DNA from: Seinonella peptonophila
GTDB taxonomy: Bacteria > Bacillota > Bacilli > Thermoactinomycetales > Thermoactinomycetaceae
Assembly: GCF_900129355.1 (NCBI RefSeq)
Contig: NZ_FQVL01000002.1
Coordinates: forward strand, 1 to 64,000
Direction of reading: 5' to 3'
Length of the DNA stretch: 64,000 bases
The notes beneath the pieces were generated by a model. The model made no database searches, was not told the DNA's origin, and was given only the letters and a program-made list of their open reading frames with translations. A program made the position numbers and the translations under genes. Positions 19,894 to 29,346 of this stretch are shown piece after piece (the stretch's first letter is position 1; every line of letters starts with the position of its first letter).

Positions 19894-20238
19894 CTACCTA
19901 CGGCGTAATTCCTTAATCCGTGCAGCTTTACCACGTAGTTTACGCAGATAAAACAATTTTGCACGACGCACTTTCCCGCGACGAATCACCTCAATTTTTT
20001 CAATCCGAGGTGAATGTAGTGGGAAGGTACGCTCCACACCCACTCCAAAAGAAATCTTACGCACAGTAAAAGTTTCTGAAATTCCGCCTCCACGACGTTG
20101 AATAACAACACCTTCTAGAATACGTTCACGCTTACCATCTTTATTAAAAGTATGAACACGGACAGTATCTCCAGGGCGAAATTCAGGGGTATCATTGCGC
20201 AACTGCTTTTCACCGACAGAACGTAAAACTGGATGCAT
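19894..20238 (-). CDS. rplS: 50S ribosomal protein L19
   Basis: L19 lies at the 30S-50S interface. The 114-residue product matches the family length and pattern: [16 protein letters not shown] near the N-terminus, [21 protein letters not shown] in the middle and the basic tail [13 protein letters not shown]. The start is ATG 20238, six bases after AGGAGGTG. A 15-codon upstream extension of the frame is not used because it lies within the leader. It follows trmD as in Bacillus but has its own promoter and leader. Confidence 0.97.
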   Translation of the reverse strand: MHPVLRSVGEKQLRNDTPEFRPGDTVRVHTFNKDGKRERILEGVVIQRRGGGISETFTVRKISFGVGVERTFPLHSPRIEKIEVIRRGKVRRAKLFYLRKLRGKAARIKELRRR

Positions 20239-20282
20239 ACCTACACCTCCTCTTAGCCATTTCCGACAACAATATGGCGGCA
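20239..20282 (-). promoter_or_regulatory. rplS leader hairpin (L19 leader candidate)
   Basis: Between promoter and start codon the transcript can form GCCAT...ATGGC, with the ribosome site AGGAGGTG just downstream. Firmicutes rplS genes often carry a short L19 leader at this place (Rfam L19_leader), so autogenous control by L19 is plausible. I cannot align it to the family model. Confidence 0.4.
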
Positions 20283-20284
20283 TT

Positions 20285-20313
20285 ATTTTAACACACTAAA
20301 AGCTAGAGAACAA
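20285..20313 (-). promoter_or_regulatory. Putative rplS promoter in the trmD-rplS gap
   Basis: TTGTTC (20313-20308), a 17-base spacer and TAAAAT (20290-20285) lie on the minus strand within the short gap after trmD. Confidence 0.5.
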
Positions 20314-20321
20314 GCAAAGTC

Positions 20322-21071
20322 TCATTCACCTTGCTGATCTTCTAATTGTCTTAAAAATATACGATCTTCTTCCGTTAGGGTTACCTTGTCCAATAGTTCA
20401 GGACGACGCTCCCATGTGCGACGAAGAGATTCTTGTCGACGCCATTTTTCGATCCGTAGGTGGTGTCCTGATAGTAAAACCTCAGGCACCTGATAACCTC
20501 TATATTCGGCAGGTCTTGTATATTGAGGATATTCCAATAGACCATCAGCAAAAGAATCATTTTGAGCTGATAAGGTATTCCCTAATACCCCTGGTATCTG
20601 ACGACTTACACTATCCATGATAATCATCGCAGGTAGTTCCCCACCCGTAAGTACATAATCACCAATTGAAATCTCTTCTGTAGCTACATATTGATGAATG
20701 CGTTCATCAAACCCCGCATAGTGACCACATAATAGTATCAGACGTGAATGGGTTGCTAATTGATTTACTTTTTGCTGTGTCAACCGCTCTCCTTGTGGTG
20801 ACATGAGTAGAACTGGTGGCTTCTCTTCATTTGGATCGATGAGATCATCAATTGCTTCAAAAAATGGCTCCGGTTTTAACACCATCCCATCTCCACCACC
20901 ATAAGGGATGTCATCAACGGTTCGATGTTTGTTAAAGGCATAATCTCTGAAGTTAATAATTCGAGTCTCAATCAATCCCTTTTCATGTGCTTTTTGTATC
21001 ATACTATTTTGGATAAATCCAGTAAACATGTCTGGAAATAAGGTTAGCACATCAAAACGAATTGTCGCCAT
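20322..21071 (-). CDS. trmD: tRNA (guanine-N1)-methyltransferase
   Basis: TrmD methylates G37 of tRNAs that read codons starting with C, preventing +1 frameshifting. The SPOUT-fold signature is present: [17 protein letters not shown] (about 50-66), [13 protein letters not shown] (about 112) and the knot [14 protein letters not shown] (about 132). The product is about 249 residues from ATG 21071, which overlaps the rimM stop as TAATG, so the two are translationally coupled; AAGGA lies nine bases upstream. The seven codons before this ATG in the same frame lie inside rimM and are not used. Confidence 0.97.
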   Translation of the reverse strand: MATIRFDVLTLFPDMFTGFIQNSMIQKAHEKGLIETRIINFRDYAFNKHRTVDDIPYGGGDGMVLKPEPFFEAIDDLIDPNEEKPPVLLMSPQGERLTQQKVNQLATHSRLILLCGHYAGFDERIHQYVATEEISIGDYVLTGGELPAMIIMDSVSRQIPGVLGNTLSAQNDSFADGLLEYPQYTRPAEYRGYQVPEVLLSGHHLRIEKWRRQESLRRTWERRPELLDKVTLTEEDRIFLRQLEDQQGE

Positions 21072-21598
21072 TAGTCTAATCCTTCCATCCACTCAATCTT
21101 AACTTGACGTGTGCTAGGGTCAACTTCTTTGACTATTTCCTCAATAAAGGGTAAGTAGATTTTTTTACCCGTTTGTGGCTGAACAACGAATAAATCGTTC
21201 GCTGGATTGGGCAAAATTTCACGAATCTCCCCTATCAGCTTTCCGTCAGTCGTCACTACTTGGCATCCAATCAGCTCATGATAATAATAAGAATTTTCAT
21301 GATCCTCAGTTATCGCTTCATCAATTGGAATCATTAATTCTCCACCTATCCAAGACTTTGCCTCATCAATATGATTCCATGTTGAAAAGCTGACCAAATA
21401 GAGATTTTTGTGAGGTCGTCCTTTTTCTACTGTTAGTACGCAATTTTCTTTCTGATTGGGATGAGTAGCGATTAATTGAGCTCCGGTCGCAAATCGAAAT
21501 TCTGGATAATCAGTCGTTACTCGCACACGAACATCACCACGTAAACCATGTGTGGTAACAATTTGTCCGACACGCAAAAACTCAGGCTGACTCATCAT
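21071..21598 (-). CDS. rimM: Ribosome maturation factor RimM
   Basis: RimM binds S19 and helps mature the 16S rRNA 3' (head) domain. The N-terminal RimM domain begins [21 protein letters not shown], and the C-terminal PRC-barrel half holds [21 protein letters not shown] and NDLFVV. Length is about 175 residues. The exact start is uncertain between GTG 21604, ATG 21598 and ATG 21595; the site GGGTGGGTG favours one of the ATGs. It directly follows rpsP; the small KH-domain gene often found between rpsP and rimM in Firmicutes is absent here. Confidence 0.95.
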   Translation of the reverse strand: MMSQPEFLRVGQIVTTHGLRGDVRVRVTTDYPEFRFATGAQLIATHPNQKENCVLTVEKGRPHKNLYLVSFSTWNHIDEAKSWIGGELMIPIDEAITEDHENSYYYHELIGCQVVTTDGKLIGEIREILPNPANDLFVVQPQTGKKIYLPFIEEIVKEVDPSTRQVKIEWMEGLD

Positions 21599-21613
21599 AC
21601 TCACCCACCCGAA

Positions 21614-21889
21614 TTATTTTGCACCATATTTTGCTTCATGAACTTGCTTCAATACACCAACTTTACGAAGCAATTCTCGTACAGTATCAGAAGGTTGCGC
21701 CCCTTGAGACAACCATTTTAATGCTTTTTCTTCATTGATTTTGACTTGAGCTGGGTTTGTCAGTGGATTGTAGTACCCAATCTCCTCGATAAAACGACCA
21801 TCACGTGGAGAGCGTGAGTCTGCCACCACTACACGATAAAATGGAGCTTTTTTAGCACCCATGCGCTTTAAACGAATTTTAACCGCCAT
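21614..21889 (-). CDS. rpsP: 30S ribosomal protein S16
   Basis: S16 is an early-binding 30S assembly protein. The 91-residue product has the family N-terminus [31 protein letters not shown] and the block [13 protein letters not shown]. The start is ATG 21889, eight bases after AAGGAGGTG. It lies between ffh and rimM as in other Bacillales. Confidence 0.97.
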   Translation of the reverse strand: MAVKIRLKRMGAKKAPFYRVVVADSRSPRDGRFIEEIGYYNPLTNPAQVKINEEKALKWLSQGAQPSDTVRELLRKVGVLKQVHEAKYGAK

Positions 21890-21964
21890 CACTTTCACCT
21901 CCTTTAAAGAATGGACAAATCAAATATGATACACCATTTTCTCAATATTGATGGGAAGGAACCT

Positions 21965-23311
21965 TTATGAGAAAGGAAATGGAAATCCTTTTTTCTTCTT
22001 CTTACCGCCTTTTGTCATGGAAGAAAATTTCTTCATCATCTTCTTCATGTCATCAAACTGTTTTAATAATCGATTTACCTCTGGTACGCCTACCCCGCTG
22101 CCCAATGCAATTCGTTTGCGACGACTTGCATTAATGATTTCTGGCTTCTGCTTCTCAGCCGGGGTCATCGATCGAATAATGGCCTCCACACGCCCAAGTT
22201 GCTTTTCATCGATTTGAAGGTTTTTTAAACCCTTCATCTTTCCGACTCCTGGCAACATAGACAACATATCTTCTAATGGGCCCATGCTTCGAACTTGCTC
22301 TAACTGTTCAAGGAAATCATCAAACGTAAATGATTGTGAACGCATTTTCCGTTCTAATTCTTTTGCCTTCTCTTCATCAATCGCTTCTTTTGCTCGATCA
22401 ATCAGTGTCAGCACATCACCCATGCCCAGAATGCGGGAAGACATTCGCTTGGGATAGAATGGCTCCAAAGCATCCATCTTTTCACCCATCCCCACAAACT
22501 TAATGGGACAATCAGTTACAGCTTTTACGGATAGAGCAGCCCCACCCCGAGTATCTCCATCTAATTTCGTTAAGACTACACCTGTTAAGCCAAGTTCTCG
22601 ATTAAAATTCTCTGCGACATTTACAGCATCTTGTCCTGTCATCGCATCGACGACCAAAAGGATCTCATCAGGCTGAATAACCTCTTTCATTCGTTTCAAC
22701 TCATCCATCATCGATTCGTCAATATGAAGACGACCAGCCGTATCGACAAGTAAATAGTCGCAATCCTCATCATTTACTTGTACCAATGCCTGTTTGGCGA
22801 TCTGAACAGGATCAGCATTTTCGCCTAATGAAAAGACAGGTACTTTTAATTGCTCACCCAAGACTTGAAGCTGCCGAATCGCTGCTGGTCGATATACGTC
22901 TGCAGCCGCTAATAATGGGCGATGATTCTGTTTTAGTAAATGGTTAGCAAGTTTCCCCGTTGTTGTCGTTTTCCCAGCTCCTTGCAAGCCTACCATCATC
23001 ACAATGGTAGGTGGACGCTTCGCTTGCACCAATTCACTTTGCTCTCCACCCATCAAGCGTGTCAGCTCTTCGTCCACAACTTTGATCACTTGTTGACCTG
23101 GTGTCAAGCTTTTTAGTACTTCCTGTCCCACGGCGCGCTCACGTACTCTTGAGACGAACTGTTTGACTACTTTAAAGTTAACATCTGCTTCCAATAAAGC
23201 CAGACGTACCTCGCGCATTGCTTCTTTGACATCATTCTCTGTAACTTTTCCTTTGCCTCGAAGCTTTTGCATCACACTTTGCAACCGTTCGGATAACCCT
23301 TCAAATGCCAT
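21965..23311 (-). CDS. ffh: Signal recognition particle GTPase Ffh
   Basis: Ffh binds SRP RNA and signal sequences and targets nascent membrane and secreted proteins to FtsY. Domains in order: N-terminal helical N domain (1-85), G domain with GLQGAGKTTTTGKLA (about 107-121), DTAGRLHID and TKLDGDTRGGAA, then the methionine-rich M domain (about 300-430) ending in a run of lysines. Length 448 is typical. The receptor gene ftsY is close by on the same strand, and ylxM directly precedes ffh. Confidence 0.97.
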   Translation of the reverse strand: MAFEGLSERLQSVMQKLRGKGKVTENDVKEAMREVRLALLEADVNFKVVKQFVSRVRERAVGQEVLKSLTPGQQVIKVVDEELTRLMGGEQSELVQAKRPPTIVMMVGLQGAGKTTTTGKLANHLLKQNHRPLLAAADVYRPAAIRQLQVLGEQLKVPVFSLGENADPVQIAKQALVQVNDEDCDYLLVDTAGRLHIDESMMDELKRMKEVIQPDEILLVVDAMTGQDAVNVAENFNRELGLTGVVLTKLDGDTRGGAALSVKAVTDCPIKFVGMGEKMDALEPFYPKRMSSRILGMGDVLTLIDRAKEAIDEEKAKELERKMRSQSFTFDDFLEQLEQVRSMGPLEDMLSMLPGVGKMKGLKNLQIDEKQLGRVEAIIRSMTPAEKQKPEIINASRRKRIALGSGVGVPEVNRLLKQFDDMKKMMKKFSSMTKGGKKKKKGFPFPFS

Positions 23312-23323
23312 TAGTTCACCTCC

Positions 23324-23662
23324 TCAATCAATCGCTAACAACTGATTTAGCCATGTTTCAAGTTTATCAGCTAGCTCAGGATTTAAGTGAGCTTGTTGCC
23401 GAATCTGCTCCACCAATACTAATCTTTGACGATGCTTCTCAACTAGTTGCAATTTCCGTTCAAACTCGATCAGTGCCCGCTGCGCTCGCTTTAAAGATTC
23501 AAAGATTGCTTGTCGCGAAACAGCTTGATGTTCTGCGATTTCAGCCAAAGACCAATCATCAAGATAATACATTTCTAATAAGGCACGTTGTTTAGGTCTT
23601 AACAACTGACCATAAAAATCATAGAGTTGGTTGAGTTCAATCTTTTCTTCTAACAAAAACAT
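23324..23662 (-). CDS. ylxM: UPF0122 helix-turn-helix protein YlxM
   Basis: This small protein (about 112 residues) has a sigma-factor-like helix-turn-helix, DDWSLAEIAEHQAVSRQAIFESLKRAQ (about 30-57), after LRPKQRALLEMYYL. YlxM precedes ffh in most Firmicutes and is thought to act with the SRP pathway; its mechanism is not settled. It begins the ylxM-ffh-rpsP-rimM-trmD transcription unit, behind a strong promoter. Confidence 0.9.
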   Translation of the reverse strand: MFLLEEKIELNQLYDFYGQLLRPKQRALLEMYYLDDWSLAEIAEHQAVSRQAIFESLKRAQRALIEFERKLQLVEKHRQRLVLVEQIRQQAHLNPELADKLETWLNQLLAID

Positions 23663-23700
23663 CACGCTTTCACTAGCAGCACTTCACTTCACAAGTACAC

Positions 23701-23728
23701 ATTATATCAGCAAAAAATTCCCTGTCAA
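23701..23728 (-). promoter_or_regulatory. Strong sigma-A promoter of the ylxM-ffh operon
   Basis: The minus strand has a consensus TTGACA (23728-23723), a 16-base spacer and a perfect TATAAT (23706-23701) preceded by TGA, an extended -10. It is one of the three best promoters in the window. Confidence 0.85.
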
Positions 23729-23756
23729 GGTTTTTTACTTGTCACTCTAAAATAGA

Positions 23757-24749
23757 TTATGCCATTATATCTTTTTCATTTTTCACTTCTGGGAAAAGGG
23801 CATGGAGAAACTGAGTTGTATCAAATACTTGTAAATCATCAGCCTGCTCACCCAGTCCAATTAATTTCACAGGAATTTTGCATTCATGTCGAACAGCAAT
23901 CGCAATGCCACCCTTAGCTGTGCCATCTAATTTGGTCAGCACAATACCAGAAACCTGTACAGCCTCCGAAAAAGTTTTCGCTTGAATTAGCGCATTTTGC
24001 CCTGTTGTTGCATCTAAAACGAGTAAAACCTCGTGTGGAGCCCCAGGCACCTCTCTTGCCACTACCCGATATACCTTTTTTAATTCTTCCATCAAATTCA
24101 CTTTATTTTGCAACCTACCCGCGGTATCACAGAGCAAAATATCTGCTTTTCGCGATTTTGCTGCTTGAATTCCATCATAGATCACAGCCGCCGGATCAGC
24201 TCCGGCAGATTGTTTGATCACATCGACGCCAATCCGTTTTCCCCATGTTTCTAATTGTTCTATGGCACCTGCTCGAAACGTATCCCCAGCAGCCATGACA
24301 ACTTTCTTTCCTTCCTGTTTAAAACGATAAGCAAGCTTCCCGATCGTGGTTGTTTTCCCTACTCCATTTACGCCAACAAAAAGATAGATTGATAGACCTG
24401 TATCATTTTGTGCCAGTTCGGCTACTTCATCTTCACCATTCATCAGTTGATCTAACAATTCGATTAAGACAGGTTGCAATTGAGCAGGTTCTTTGATCTT
24501 TCGTTCTTTTACTTCTTCGCGTAACCGTTCGATCAATTCCATCGTTGTTGCAACACCAACATCTGCACTAATTAAAATCTCTTCCAATTCTTCATAGAAA
24601 TCTTCGTCGATTTTACGATAACTAGCAAATAGCTGATCCATTGCCCCCACTAATGAGGAGCTGGTCTTACTTAAACCATTCATAAATTTTTGTGTGACAC
24701 GATCAGTTGTTTGAGATACTTTTTCTTTTAATCGTTTAAAAAAGCCCAT
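23757..24749 (-). CDS. ftsY: SRP receptor GTPase FtsY
   Basis: FtsY is the membrane-associated receptor that docks SRP-ribosome complexes. The 330-residue protein has the short N-terminal region of Gram-positive FtsY, an N domain with EELEEILISADVGVATTMELIERLR (about 50-75), and a G domain with GVNGVGKTTTIGKLA (about 132), DTAGRLQNK and TKLDGTAKGGIAIA, closing with GLGEQADDLQVFD. It follows smc by 23 bases and is probably co-transcribed with it. Confidence 0.97.
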   Translation of the reverse strand: MGFFKRLKEKVSQTTDRVTQKFMNGLSKTSSSLVGAMDQLFASYRKIDEDFYEELEEILISADVGVATTMELIERLREEVKERKIKEPAQLQPVLIELLDQLMNGEDEVAELAQNDTGLSIYLFVGVNGVGKTTTIGKLAYRFKQEGKKVVMAAGDTFRAGAIEQLETWGKRIGVDVIKQSAGADPAAVIYDGIQAAKSRKADILLCDTAGRLQNKVNLMEELKKVYRVVAREVPGAPHEVLLVLDATTGQNALIQAKTFSEAVQVSGIVLTKLDGTAKGGIAIAVRHECKIPVKLIGLGEQADDLQVFDTTQFLHALFPEVKNEKDIMA

Positions 24750-24772
24750 GCTTTACTACCTCTTCCCTTATA

Positions 24773-27700
24773 TTATGCTTGAGTTTCTCTGGTTACAGCC
24801 GCCTGTTTCTCACTTGCAACCAATGCCTCCATTTGCACGGAAACCAATGAAGAAACGCCAGATTCTTGCATCGTTATCCCATACAAGACATCAGCTCCTT
24901 CCATTGTTCGCTTACGATGGGTAATGATAATGAATTGCGTGTGATGAGAAAATTCTTGCATATATCTTGTAAAACGACTTAGATTTACTTCATCCAATGC
25001 TGCATCCACTTCATCAAGTACACAAAATGGAACAGGCTTGATTCGCAATACAGCGAAGAGCAAAGCAATTGCCGCTAAAGCCCGTTCACCCCCAGATAGA
25101 AGCGATAAATTTTGCAGTCGTTTACCTGGGGGTTGGGCAACGATCTCAATTCCTGTCTCTAATAATTTTTCTGGTTCTGTTAAACGCAGATCAGCTTGTC
25201 CTCCACCAAACATCTGGACAAACACCTCTTGAAATTCTGCTCGAATCGAGGTAAAAGCCTCAGAAAAGCGCACTCCCATCTCTTGCTCAATCTGTGTGAT
25301 CATATCATAGAGCCGTTGCTTCGCTTCCAGCAAATCTTTTTCTTGTGTTTGTAAAAAATCAAACCGTTCTTGCAATCGACTATATTCTTCGATCGCACCT
25401 AAATTAACCTCACCTAAAGCTGCAATTCGTTGCTTTAAAGAACGAACAAGTCGCTCGACTTTGTTTGGCTCTTCTGGGATTGGATACTCTCTTGCAGCAC
25501 GTTCATAGCTTAATTCATATTCTTCGGCTAGTTTCTGTAAACAATGGTTTAACTCAACGTCTAGCCGATTCATGCGTACCTCTTGTTGATGAGATAAATC
25601 TTGTTCTTTTTTTAATTGACGTTCTAACTGCCGAACCACATATTCTTGCTCTTCCCGTTCTTTTAATTGTGCTTCCCGCGATTGTCTGATTTCTTGCACA
25701 CGATCAGAGACCTGTTGCTTTTTTTGCTGAGCTGCTTGAAATTCTTGATCGATCTGATCACGTTGTTCAGATAACTCCAAAGTGATTTGCTCTGTCTCCT
25801 GCAACTGACTTTCCGAAGCACGTCTCTGCTCCAGTGTGCGTTGCCAGTTCCTCTCCAACCGTTCAATGCCTTGCTGATGATGTTCTAACTCTTGTCTAAG
25901 TTCTGCTACATATACTTTTGCATCAACCAGTTCTACTTGAAACTCTTCTTTAGCCGAGGCAATTTCTGATTGCTGCTGTTCAATTTTTGATAGCTGCTGG
26001 GATCGTTCTTGTAAAGCCTCTTCATTAGCCGCATATTCTTTTTCTAGTTCACTTCGCTTATTTTCATAATTTATTTGTTGTGCTACTGATTGTTGCTGTT
26101 GATGAATTAATTGTTGTAACCGCTCCGTGATATGATTTTGCTCAAGCTGATATTCACGTTGTTTTGCAAGAAATTCTCGATGTTGCTCATTTTGTTTCTC
26201 TTTCTCAAGCTGATTATCATTCATTTGTTGTCGTATTTGCAGCACGAATTGCTCCTTAGATTGAAGTCTTTCTTTCCAAGCAGACATTCGTTTCTTGCCC
26301 TGTTGTAACTCTGATTCTAATTCAACCAATTGACGTGAGCGGCTTAGGATATTTGATTTACTCTTCTGTTGGCTACCACCTGCCATTGATCCACCGGGAT
26401 TTACAACATCACCTTCTAAAGTAACAATTCGATATCGATAACGAAGACGGCTTGCTAACTGCTGCGCCCCTGTTAAATTTTCAGCAATAATGATATTCCC
26501 TAACAGGTTATATATAGCAGCTTGAACACTTGGATCATATCGAACTAAATCAGCAGCAATGCCGACCCAGGCAGGATGTGTAGATGCTTTTTCAAACTCT
26601 GCCCTTGGAATTGTTCTTGCTTGAATTACATCTAACGGAAGAAACGTAGCTCTTCCTAAGCGATTCCTTTTTAAATATTGAATGCCCGCTCGTCCAGTAT
26701 CTTCGTTAGCAACAATAATGTGTTGCAATCCAGCTCCAAGTGCAATCTCAATTGCCTGTTCAAACCGTGGTTCAACCTCAATGAGCTCTGCTACTGCACC
26801 ATATACCAATGAAAGCGATGATTCACCTTGATCTCGAGCACGGAGTATCTCTTTCACACCATAAAAAAACCCTTCGCGAGACTCTTGGATTTCTTTTAAT
26901 GATTCATAACGAGATTGAAGCTGAGTCAATTTTTTTTGCAACAAATCCCCTTCTTGACGTAACTGTTGTTCTTCTGTTAGATGCTCTTGTAATTGATCAC
27001 GTAATTTTTGTTCAAGTTCTCGTAAGCGTTTTCGCTCCTCTTCCAATGTTGTGAGCTGCTGTTCTAATTCATCCTTTTTTACTTGCAAGACATACTTTTT
27101 TTCTCGCCATCGCTCCAATTCTTGATCTTGCTTCGCTTTTAACCCTTCATCCATCTTTTTCTGTGCAAATAGATGGTGCAGCTCATTTTCAAGCACAGAT
27201 TGTCGATTCTCTAATGTTTGTATATCATGACGTAATTGATCATCGACTTCATCTGTAGCTTCTGTTTGCTTTTCAAGTTTCTCAGTAATCTCCTGCAACT
27301 TTTGCTGTGCTTGTGTATATTCTGTTTGTTTGGTTACAAGTTGTGAACGAAGCTGCTCGCGCTCTTGAGCAATCTCATCCAAATCATCATTTAGCTGTTT
27401 AAGTTGTACAGATACATGTTCCTTTGTCTGTTTTTGGCTTATCACACGCTCAGCAAAAACTCTTTGACTCGCTTCAGCTCGCTCCATTGCTTCGCTTGCA
27501 GCTAGTAAATCAGCTTGTTGATTCTCCCATGCTTGTTCTGTTTGATGTAGTTTCTCTTTAAGCTCTGCTAATAAGGCCTCTTTTTGCGCCAATTCTGCTG
27601 CGCTACTCATCTGACGGTCAGACAATGCTGCAACTTCGGATTTGGACTTTTCCCAATCCTGACGAAGCTGCTGTATTTTATAGATATAGAGTCCTATCTC

Positions 27701-28375
27701 ATGATTTTTTAGCTCACTTTTCCAATCCTTATACTGCTCTGCTACCTTGGCTTGTTCAGTCAATGGTTCAATTTGCTGCTCAAGTTCATGAATCAGATCA
27801 TGAATGCGAGTTAAATTCTGTTCTGTCATTTCTAGCTTTTTTTGTGCATCTTTTTTGCGAGTCTTATATTTTACAATCCCTGCTGCTTCTTCAAAAATTG
27901 CCCGACGATCCTCAGACTTGGTGCTAAGGATATCATCAATTTTCCCTTGGCTAATAACTGAATAGGCTTCTTTACCGATTCCCGTATCCATAAACAATTC
28001 GTTAATATCCTTTAAACGACAAGGCTGTTTATTTAGCAAATATTCACTCTCTCCTGAGCGATACACACGTCTTGTCACTGTTATTTCTGGATAGTCATAT
28101 GCTAATCGTTGCTCACTATTATCAAAAGTGATCGATACCTCGCAAAAACCGACCGGCTTTCGATCCGAACTACCAGCAAAAATGACATCTTCCATTTTTG
28201 CACCGCGTAATGAACGCGCACTTTGTTCTCCTAGTACCCATCTGATCCCATCTGTAACATTGCTTTTACCACTTCCATTCGGCCCTACAATTGCTGTAAT
28301 ACCTGGTACAAATTTAAATTCCGTTCGATTTGCAAAGGATTTAAATCCACTCATTTCAAGCCGTTTCAAATACAT
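24773..28375 (-). CDS. smc: Chromosome segregation ATPase SMC
   Basis: SMC forms the bacterial condensin with ScpA and ScpB. The 1200-residue protein has an N-terminal head with Walker A GPNGSGKSNVTDGIRWVLGE (about 32-51), two long Gln- and Glu-rich coiled coils (about 170-500 and 670-1000), a central hinge (about 510-650, GAGLQHIIVANEDTGRAGI), and a C-terminal head with signature LSGGERALAAIALLFA and Walker B CVLDEVDAALD (about 1110-1150). Length and layout are normal. smc starts a new unit after the fapR-rnc operon terminator and is followed by ftsY. Confidence 0.97.
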   Translation of the reverse strand: MYLKRLEMSGFKSFANRTEFKFVPGITAIVGPNGSGKSNVTDGIRWVLGEQSARSLRGAKMEDVIFAGSSDRKPVGFCEVSITFDNSEQRLAYDYPEITVTRRVYRSGESEYLLNKQPCRLKDINELFMDTGIGKEAYSVISQGKIDDILSTKSEDRRAIFEEAAGIVKYKTRKKDAQKKLEMTEQNLTRIHDLIHELEQQIEPLTEQAKVAEQYKDWKSELKNHEIGLYIYKIQQLRQDWEKSKSEVAALSDRQMSSAAELAQKEALLAELKEKLHQTEQAWENQQADLLAASEAMERAEASQRVFAERVISQKQTKEHVSVQLKQLNDDLDEIAQEREQLRSQLVTKQTEYTQAQQKLQEITEKLEKQTEATDEVDDQLRHDIQTLENRQSVLENELHHLFAQKKMDEGLKAKQDQELERWREKKYVLQVKKDELEQQLTTLEEERKRLRELEQKLRDQLQEHLTEEQQLRQEGDLLQKKLTQLQSRYESLKEIQESREGFFYGVKEILRARDQGESSLSLVYGAVAELIEVEPRFEQAIEIALGAGLQHIIVANEDTGRAGIQYLKRNRLGRATFLPLDVIQARTIPRAEFEKASTHPAWVGIAADLVRYDPSVQAAIYNLLGNIIIAENLTGAQQLASRLRYRYRIVTLEGDVVNPGGSMAGGSQQKSKSNILSRSRQLVELESELQQGKKRMSAWKERLQSKEQFVLQIRQQMNDNQLEKEKQNEQHREFLAKQREYQLEQNHITERLQQLIHQQQQSVAQQINYENKRSELEKEYAANEEALQERSQQLSKIEQQQSEIASAKEEFQVELVDAKVYVAELRQELEHHQQGIERLERNWQRTLEQRRASESQLQETEQITLELSEQRDQIDQEFQAAQQKKQQVSDRVQEIRQSREAQLKEREEQEYVVRQLERQLKKEQDLSHQQEVRMNRLDVELNHCLQKLAEEYELSYERAAREYPIPEEPNKVERLVRSLKQRIAALGEVNLGAIEEYSRLQERFDFLQTQEKDLLEAKQRLYDMITQIEQEMGVRFSEAFTSIRAEFQEVFVQMFGGGQADLRLTEPEKLLETGIEIVAQPPGKRLQNLSLLSGGERALAAIALLFAVLRIKPVPFCVLDEVDAALDEVNLSRFTRYMQEFSHHTQFIIITHRKRTMEGADVLYGITMQESGVSSLVSVQMEALVASEKQAAVTRETQA

Positions 28376-28502
28376 GGGAACTTTCTAGGCCCCCTCTCTT
28401 CCTACTTTTATACAAGGATTATTTTTGATTTTAGTATGTGTCACAAACTAGTTTAGATATATAGTAAGCAATTTTGTACGATTTTCTCTAGAAAATAACA
28501 AC

Positions 28503-28543
28503 AAAAAAGCCCCACTTCCACATCATACTGGAAATGCGCCTTA
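28503..28543 (-). terminator. Second terminator-like hairpin between rnc and smc
   Basis: On the minus strand an imperfect stem of about 14 bp (AAGGCGCATTTCCA with TGGAAGTGGGGCTT, two mismatches) is followed by a run of six T. It lies 35 bases beyond the rnc terminator and may be a back-up terminator or an attenuator for a transcript reaching smc. The rest of this 250-base gap shows nothing else I can support. Confidence 0.5.
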
Positions 28544-28577
28544 TTTTCATCCACTCAATTTGTTCAAGCATGTCCAA

Positions 28578-28626
28578 GACAAAAAACAACCTCGTTTTCG
28601 CCAAGTCAACGGGGTTGTTTTTTGTC
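28578..28626 (-). terminator. Terminator of the fapR-rnc operon
   Basis: A long stem pairs 28578-28596 with 28608-28626 (one G-T/mismatch position), with TTTTTTG inside its 3' arm on the minus strand. It begins at the rnc stop codon. Confidence 0.8.
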
Positions 28627-29324
28627 TATCTTCTGTTTCTTAGTTTTATCGCTTGAGCAGCAGCTTGTTGTTCGGCTTCTTTCTTAGAACGCCCTGCTCC
28701 CTTGCCCAACTTCCGTTGATTTAGATAGACTTCAGCAACAAAATGACGGTCGTGTGCGGGGCCTTGTATATCGGCTATTTTATATTCCAATATTCCTAAC
28801 CGCTCTTGATGAACCCATTCTTGTAACTGACTCTTAGCATCCGTCATTTCAGATAGCCATTCATCAGTTACTTTGGCGAAAACAACGTTATACAAGAAGC
28901 TTTTCACTTGATCCAAACCTTGATCTAAAAACAACGCACCAATAAATGCCTCAAAAACATCGGCAAGCAAGGAAGGACGCGTACGTCCACCCGTTAACTC
29001 TTCACCTTTGCCCAAATGCATAAAGTCACCTAATTTTAACTCTTGAGCAAAAGAAGCAAGAGAGGGCTCACAGACAATACGCGCTCTTGTGCGTGTTAAT
29101 TCTCCCTCGCTCATCTCAGGGTAACGATGAAATAAATACTCTGAAACAACTAGTTCCAAAACTGCATCGCCTAAGTATTCAAGTCGTTCATTATCTGCGG
29201 AAGAGCCCGCTTTCTTTCTTTCATGCGCAAAAGAGGTATGCGTAAAAGCTTGTTGGAACAACTTTTTATCCTTGAGCTTAAAACCAAGCGCCTGCTCCAA
29301 TACAGATAAATCCATTTTTAGCAA
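28626..29324 (-). CDS. rnc: Ribonuclease III
   Basis: RNase III cuts double-stranded RNA in rRNA processing and mRNA turnover. The catalytic domain shows FTHTSFAHE and the signature NERLEYLGDAVLELVVSEYL, with the second acidic cluster DVFEAFIGALFLDQG; the C-terminal dsRBD holds AKSQLQEWVHQERLG and KKEAEQQAAAQAI. The open frame extends upstream into fabF, but that part is not RNase III-like. AAGGGG at 29335-29330 places the start at TTG 29324; ATG 29315 is the alternative. It ends the fatty acid operon, as in Bacillus, where rnc follows acpP. Confidence 0.93.
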   Translation of the reverse strand: MLKMDLSVLEQALGFKLKDKKLFQQAFTHTSFAHERKKAGSSADNERLEYLGDAVLELVVSEYLFHRYPEMSEGELTRTRARIVCEPSLASFAQELKLGDFMHLGKGEELTGGRTRPSLLADVFEAFIGALFLDQGLDQVKSFLYNVVFAKVTDEWLSEMTDAKSQLQEWVHQERLGILEYKIADIQGPAHDRHFVAEVYLNQRKLGKGAGRSKKEAEQQAAAQAIKLRNRR

Positions 29325-29346
29325 CACATCCCCTTGGTCCAAATGA

